Both the position numbers and the translations under genes were made by a program. From NCBI RefSeq assembly GCF_049276915.1, contig NZ_JBASXK010000095.1, positions 1 through 27,336 on the forward strand: a DNA stretch of 27,336 bases, in the 5' to 3' direction. Below are positions 25,142 through 27,336 of this stretch, one piece after another (within the stretch, counting starts at the first letter, position 1; every line of letters starts with the position of its first letter). The notes beneath the pieces were generated by a model, which saw nothing but the letters and a program-made list of their open reading frames with translations, had not been told where the DNA came from and did no database searches. This DNA comes from Aestuariivita sp049276915 (GTDB taxonomy: Bacteria; Pseudomonadota; Alphaproteobacteria; Rhodobacterales; Rhodobacteraceae).

Positions 25142-25723
25142 TCAGCGGGACAGGATCAGTTCACCCTGTGTGATCTCGATCCGCTCCCAGCGCTGGAGAT
25201 AATCCATACCCAAAAGCGAGCGATCCAGATCCCCTTCATTGACCCAGGCCGGTACATTCGTGTCCACGATCGTTCCCAATGCCATGACGTCCAGGCGAAC
25301 GGGGGCGGTGCGCACTTCGCCATTGGCGGTCATCGCGCGCCCGAGATACACGAGTTGCTCCATCGGAAGGCCGGTGCGCGCCGCATCTTTCTGGCTGAGC
25401 ACAACGCCGGTGGCACCTGTGTCGATGACAAAGTCGATCGGCGCGCCATTCACATCCAGCGTGAGATAGTAATGCCCGTCCGGCGATCGGGGCACTTCCA
25501 CGCGACCCTGCTCCGAGAATACCGCCTGACGCGGCATGATCTGATCGCGCACATCTTCCCAAAGGCCGATACCAGCAATCACACCTAGAAACAAAAGCGC
25601 CCATATAACAGCGTGTTGCAACGTCTTGTTCATGTTGCTTCTGGCGCTGGCAAACAACGAAAAAATCAGCGCGCCTCCGAGAAGGCACAAAAAGATCAGC
25701 CGTCCGATTTCATTCTCGCTCAT
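25142..25723 (-). CDS. Retropepsin-like aspartic protease, membrane-anchored (TIGR02281-like)
   Basis: The 193-residue protein has two N-terminal hydrophobic helices (about 7-24 and 37-54), then a retropepsin-type domain (about 70-193). That domain has the single catalytic motif VIDTGATGVVLS (D101-T-G) and the later ILG-like segment SLLGMDYLQRW. Only one DTG motif is present, so it must dimerise to act, as in this clan AA group. The protease part should face the periplasm. GGAGG precedes the ATG. The frame is open a long way further upstream, but the residues there overlap the neighbouring gene antisense and are not protein-like. The substrate is unknown. Its stop lies 13 bases from the holC stop. 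Confidence 0.88.
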   Translation of the reverse strand: MSENEIGRLIFLCLLGGALIFSLFASARSNMNKTLQHAVIWALLFLGVIAGIGLWEDVRDQIMPRQAVFSEQGRVEVPRSPDGHYYLTLDVNGAPIDFVIDTGATGVVLSQKDAARTGLPMEQLVYLGRAMTANGEVRTAPVRLDVMALGTIVDTNVPAWVNEGDLDRSLLGMDYLQRWERIEITQGELILSR

Positions 25724-25858
25724 GCGCAGCCTCCGCGTCTTCTGACTGGAAACATAGGGTTTGCGCCGCGTATTCCCAGAGCCCGGAGCGAAACAGATGG
25801 AATAGTCTTGACGGATAGAAACGGTTTTATCTCTACTTGCCGGATCAAAGGGGGTGGA
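25724..25858. promoter_or_regulatory. Divergent promoter region
   Basis: This 135-base gap serves the protease gene on the left and the unrecognised 469-residue protein gene on the right. TTGACG at 25808-25813 is a good rightward -35 box, but the possible -10 (TCTACT at 25832-25837, 18-base spacing) is weak. Confidence 0.4.
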
Positions 25859-27268
25859 ATGGCAAAGAAATCCAAATCCGAGCTTGCCGAAGAAGGCAAG
25901 GCGATCAGCGAAACGCTCAAGGCCGCCCGGAAGGCCCCGCATAATTTCGCGTTGTTTCATGGCAAGGATGACCTGATCTTTGTGGCGCATCGCACCAAGA
26001 ACAAATCCGCCGTCCGTCAGATTGCGAAATCCGAAGGCGCCACGGCCAAAGGGGCGGTGGGTGCCTTGCTGGTGAATGGCAAGGTCGCGGATCTGATCGT
26101 CGAGGATCCGGATTCGACACCTGCCAATTTTGCAAAGGTGTTTCGGAAGTTTCTGATCGCGCGCGGCATCGGGATGAAAGTGCGGCTCTTGTCGGAAACG
26201 GGTGACGTGCTGGATGACGGCGACGAGGAGGAAGAGAACGGCGCAAGCGGGCCTGACGAACTCTCCGAGGATATCGAAGTGGAACTGGCCAGGATCGCCA
26301 GGCATTTTGATGGAATCAAACTCGGGCTCGTTAGAAGCCTGAACTCGGCTCCTTCAGAGTTTCGCGACAAGATCGCCAAGGCAGTAAGCATCTACAAGAA
26401 GGCAATAGAGACAAAGAACGCCGACGCGGCCCTTTCCGCGCTCAAGGCCGTCAACGTACTTGTCACCGCCACGCCTTCTACCGTGCGCATTCATGATGGG
26501 CTGAAGGGGGCGGGAGAGGACCCGCAAAAGCTGGAAAAGCTGGCGGGGCTTGTGAAGTCCTGCGCGGCCCGGGTTCAAACAGAACTTGCGTTCCTGGATG
26601 ATGCCTTTCCCGAGATGCGCGACATGCGCGCGGCACTCAAAGCCGCGCTGGCCAAGACGCCAGCCCCGGCCAATGCGGCCGCGCTTTTGGCCATGAAAGA
26701 GGCCATGGATACGATGTTCTATGACCACGTGGACAAACCACCCAAGGCGCATGGGCCGCAGTGCCATGGGCCCGGTCTGAGCCTGAAGGCGCAAGAAGAC
26801 CGCATCCTGAAAAAGAAAAACCCGCGAACCGGCAAGCCATTCAAGGGTAAACCGGTGCATAAGGCGTCGAATTTCACCGACAAGGCGGCTTTCGTCGAGA
26901 CCGAGACGGCGTTGCGCACAAAGGCGCTTGATCAGATGGACAAGGCCAAGATCCAGCCGCCGCCAAAGGGGGGCAAGCCGGTGCGACTTGCACCTGTGGA
27001 GGTCAAGCTGAGCGATGTTCTGGGGACCACCTGGCAAACCATGGTGCAGGGGGTCAAACGCAAGCAGACCAAGGGAAGCCCGGACAGCTGCGTGCCGGCC
27101 TCATGGGGGCCGGACAGCACTGGCAAGGCAATCTATGATCTGTTGGCGGACGGAACCTTGCGGCTCGTGACGCTGTATCCAAATCCGATAGTGACGCAAC
27201 CCGGGCCCAAAGCTAAACCCAAACCAACGAACTCCAAACCCAAGCCCTTCAAGGGCGCGAAACCTTAA
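25859..27268 (+). CDS. Unrecognised 469-residue protein, possible nuclease-toxin-like C-terminus
   Basis: I do not recognise a named family. The ATG at 25859 has a GGGGGTGG ribosome site and opens a lysine-rich N-terminus without signal peptide. Residues about 27-115 look like a small alpha/beta domain (FALFHGKDDLIFVAHRTK, then GAVGALLVNGKVADLIVED). A strongly acidic linker follows (119-145). Residues about 140-285 are helical and alanine/lysine-rich. Residues about 296-443 form a third part with AHGPQCHGPG (H298, H303), a NFTDKAAFVETETALR helix and a final strand RLVTLYPNP, a layout that recalls RNase-type CdiA/BECR toxin domains. A basic proline/lysine-rich tail (447-469) ends the protein. 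The toxin idea is inference only. A second gene starts 24 bases downstream and could be a partner. Confidence 0.75.
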   Translation: MAKKSKSELAEEGKAISETLKAARKAPHNFALFHGKDDLIFVAHRTKNKSAVRQIAKSEGATAKGAVGALLVNGKVADLIVEDPDSTPANFAKVFRKFLIARGIGMKVRLLSETGDVLDDGDEEEENGASGPDELSEDIEVELARIARHFDGIKLGLVRSLNSAPSEFRDKIAKAVSIYKKAIETKNADAALSALKAVNVLVTATPSTVRIHDGLKGAGEDPQKLEKLAGLVKSCAARVQTELAFLDDAFPEMRDMRAALKAALAKTPAPANAAALLAMKEAMDTMFYDHVDKPPKAHGPQCHGPGLSLKAQEDRILKKKNPRTGKPFKGKPVHKASNFTDKAAFVETETALRTKALDQMDKAKIQPPPKGGKPVRLAPVEVKLSDVLGTTWQTMVQGVKRKQTKGSPDSCVPASWGPDSTGKAIYDLLADGTLRLVTLYPNPIVTQPGPKAKPKPTNSKPKPFKGAKP

Positions 27269-27292
27269 TGTTTTATGACGGAGAGCACAGCC

Positions 27293-27336
27293 ATGGTCGA
27301 AGATGATTCCATGCAAGTTCTAAGCCACTTTGCCAG
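27293..27336 (+). CDS. Start of an unknown gene, cut by window edge
   Basis: An ATG at 27293 with GGAGAG 7 to 8 bases upstream opens a frame (MVEDDSMQVLSHFA) that is still open at the window end. An in-frame ATG at 27275 is an alternative start. Only about 14 residues are visible, so nothing can be said of function. Its closeness to the preceding gene suggests co-transcription. Confidence 0.45.
   Translation, partial: MVEDDSMQVLSHFA

Overview
The window looks like chromosomal DNA from an alphaproteobacterium of the Rhodobacteraceae/roseobacter type. This rests on the GC-rich, gram-negative gene content: LPS export genes, an IalB-family periplasmic protein, a DUF853/HerA-like ATPase and an alphaproteobacterial-style lptF-lptG-lptD-surA-pdxA-rsmA string. 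No genus can be named from the sequence alone. I see no insertion sequence, phage gene, CRISPR array, rRNA or tRNA.

Left part (1-6,400): A 2-oxoglutarate/Fe(II) oxygenase runs off the left edge on the minus strand. Next is a divergent peptidoglycan pair: a Tat-exported DUF882/MepK-like endopeptidase (minus) and an LdtD-type L,D-transpeptidase (plus). Downstream of the transpeptidase, with short gaps and no visible terminator, follow lpxD, a small acyl carrier protein and a FabF-like ketosynthase. This looks like one envelope-building run ending in a bidirectional terminator. An IalB-family protein faces it.

Middle (7,000-14,400): A roughly 480-base gap holds two hairpin/U-run signals, each preceded by a promoter-like sequence, so it may encode two small RNAs. 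A HerA-like ATPase follows. Convergent to it is a complete branched-chain amino acid type ABC transporter (livJ, livG, livF, livH, livM, all minus). A strong hairpin and an 18-bp palindrome lie between livJ and livG. A 34-codon ORF sits exactly between livG and livF, with ATGA overlaps at both ends.

Right part (14,500-27,336): A secreted PQQ-type sugar dehydrogenase converges on the tightly overlapping lptF-lptG-lptD-surA-pdxA-rsmA operon. This operon couples LPS export and outer-membrane protein folding to vitamin B6 and ribosome maturation. Divergent from lptF is pepA-holC. A membrane-anchored retropepsin-like protease follows on the minus strand. The window ends with an unrecognised 469-residue protein whose C-terminal third resembles a nuclease toxin domain, and with the first codons of another gene.

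The best candidates for something undescribed are the 469-residue protein with its downstream partner, the embedded small ORF in the liv operon, and the two candidate small RNAs near 7,090-7,440.
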